NCBI GenBank assembly: GCA_958349075.1
Contig: CATWBR010000296.1
Span: 1 to 5,847 of the forward strand
From: an uncultured Clostridium sp.
GTDB lineage: Bacteria; Bacillota; Clostridia; Lachnospirales; Lachnospiraceae
DNA: 5,847 nt
Direction of reading: 5' to 3'
Shown here: one piece after another, positions 5,583-5,847 of the stretch
How the letters are laid out: every line of letters starts with the position of its first letter
Numbering within the stretch: position 1 is the stretch's first letter
Position numbers and translations under genes: made by a program
The notes under the pieces: model-generated
What the model was told of the DNA's origin: nothing
Database searches by the model: none
Seen by the model: the letters and a program-made list of their open reading frames with translations, nothing else

Positions 5583-5609
5583 ACGGTTCACTCCCTGCAC
5601 GGTGACCGT
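5583..5609 (-). other. Imperfect hairpin right after the LytTR regulator gene
   Basis: The arms at 5583-5591 (acggttcac) and 5602-5609 (gtgaccgt) pair over 8 bp with one bulged base, around a 10-nt loop. It starts directly after the stop codon of the regulator, in a terminator-like position. No T-run follows on the minus strand (AACCTTAGACGG), so termination here is doubtful and read-through to the LRR gene remains possible. Confidence 0.3.
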
Positions 5610-5847
5610 CTAAGCCAGCCTCCATTCCTGACTCATAATATAGTCAAAATACTGCTTCCGAAGCGGTTTCTTTTCACGTACTTTAATTGGTATTTTATCT
5701 CCGTTATCCATTGTAAAATCGTCTTTTGCATCCGCGATATAATCCATATTGACAATAAAACTTCTGTTACATCTTAAAAATCTGGCGCCGGTCAATTCGT
5801 ACTGAACATCGTCCAGCTTCTTGCGGATTGTATGTTCTATCCCATTG
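5610..5847 (-). CDS. LytTR-family response regulator, C-terminal fragment
   Basis: The frame is open from the window edge to a TAG at 5610-5612, giving the last 78 residues of a longer protein. It matches most of a LytTR DNA-binding domain, the C-terminal half of AgrA/LytR-type regulators. Visible signatures are the HTIRKKLDDVQYEL helix, FLRCNRSFIVNMDYI at fragment residues 23-37 (the conserved R-x-x-R-S-F/Y-x-V-N core), NGDKIPIKVRE and the final KQYFDYI helix. The receiver domain with its phospho-aspartate, if present, lies outside the window, so pairing with a sensor kinase is inferred from the family. A TTG at 5795 falls inside the domain and is not the real start. The gene lies upstream of, and is co-directional with, the LRR surface-protein gene, and regulators of this family often control exported proteins, so it is a candidate regulator of that gene. 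Confidence 0.85.
   Translation of the reverse strand, partial: NGIEHTIRKKLDDVQYELTGARFLRCNRSFIVNMDYIADAKDDFTMDNGDKIPIKVREKKPLRKQYFDYIMSQEWRLA

Noticed and set aside
5610..5795. 61-residue stand-alone protein starting at TTG 5795
   Set aside because: The frame stays open upstream to the window edge and encodes the first helix of the LytTR domain, so this is an internal codon of a longer gene.

Overview
The window looks like a chromosomal segment of a spore-forming Clostridia species, most likely a Lachnospiraceae-type gut anaerobe. This is an inference from a stage II sporulation gene beside a nudF-like gene, glycine- and aromatic-rich cell-wall-binding repeats ending in TPDGY, a LytTR regulator, moderate base composition and strong AGGAGG-type ribosome binding sites. 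All five recognised genes lie on the minus strand, so transcription runs from high to low coordinates. No tRNA, rRNA, insertion sequence, CRISPR array or phage gene was seen.

In transcription order: (i) 5847-5610 is the C-terminal end of a LytTR-domain response regulator, cut by the window edge. (ii) 5609-5319 is a regulatory region with a very good sigma-A promoter (TTGACA, 17 bp, TATCCT), a leader of roughly 140 nt and a possible 19-codon upstream ORF. (iii) 5318-2526 encodes a 930-residue exported leucine-rich-repeat (BspA-like) surface protein with a C-terminal cell-wall-binding repeat anchor. (iv) 2525-2350 holds a perfect 16-bp hairpin, a second good sigma-A promoter (TTGAAA, 17 bp, TATGAT) and a smaller leader hairpin. 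(v) 2349-1372 encodes a 325-residue exported protein with a fibronectin-III-like domain and the same kind of anchor. (vi) 1246-644 encodes a Nudix hydrolase of the ADP-ribose pyrophosphatase type. (vii) 543-1 is SpoIIM, missing only its last residues at the window edge.

The window splits into two functional halves. The low-coordinate half (nudF-spoIIM) is a conserved neighbourhood also found in Bacillus, so it is core genome. The high-coordinate half is an accessory-looking cell-surface module: a regulator, a large adhesin-like LRR protein and a smaller companion. The two surface proteins share a signal peptide plus cell-wall-binding repeat design and a near-identical terminal motif, so both probably sit on the peptidoglycan or secondary wall polymer. 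Each has its own promoter, so they need not be co-transcribed.

I do not see a clearly novel enzymatic or defence system. The best leads are the surface module and its leader region (upstream ORF, dyad), the exact 22-residue LRR periodicity with a duplicated super-module, a 21-bp in-frame tandem repeat, a strong hairpin lacking a U-tract, and a Nudix protein lacking the usual Pro-Gly after the Nudix box.
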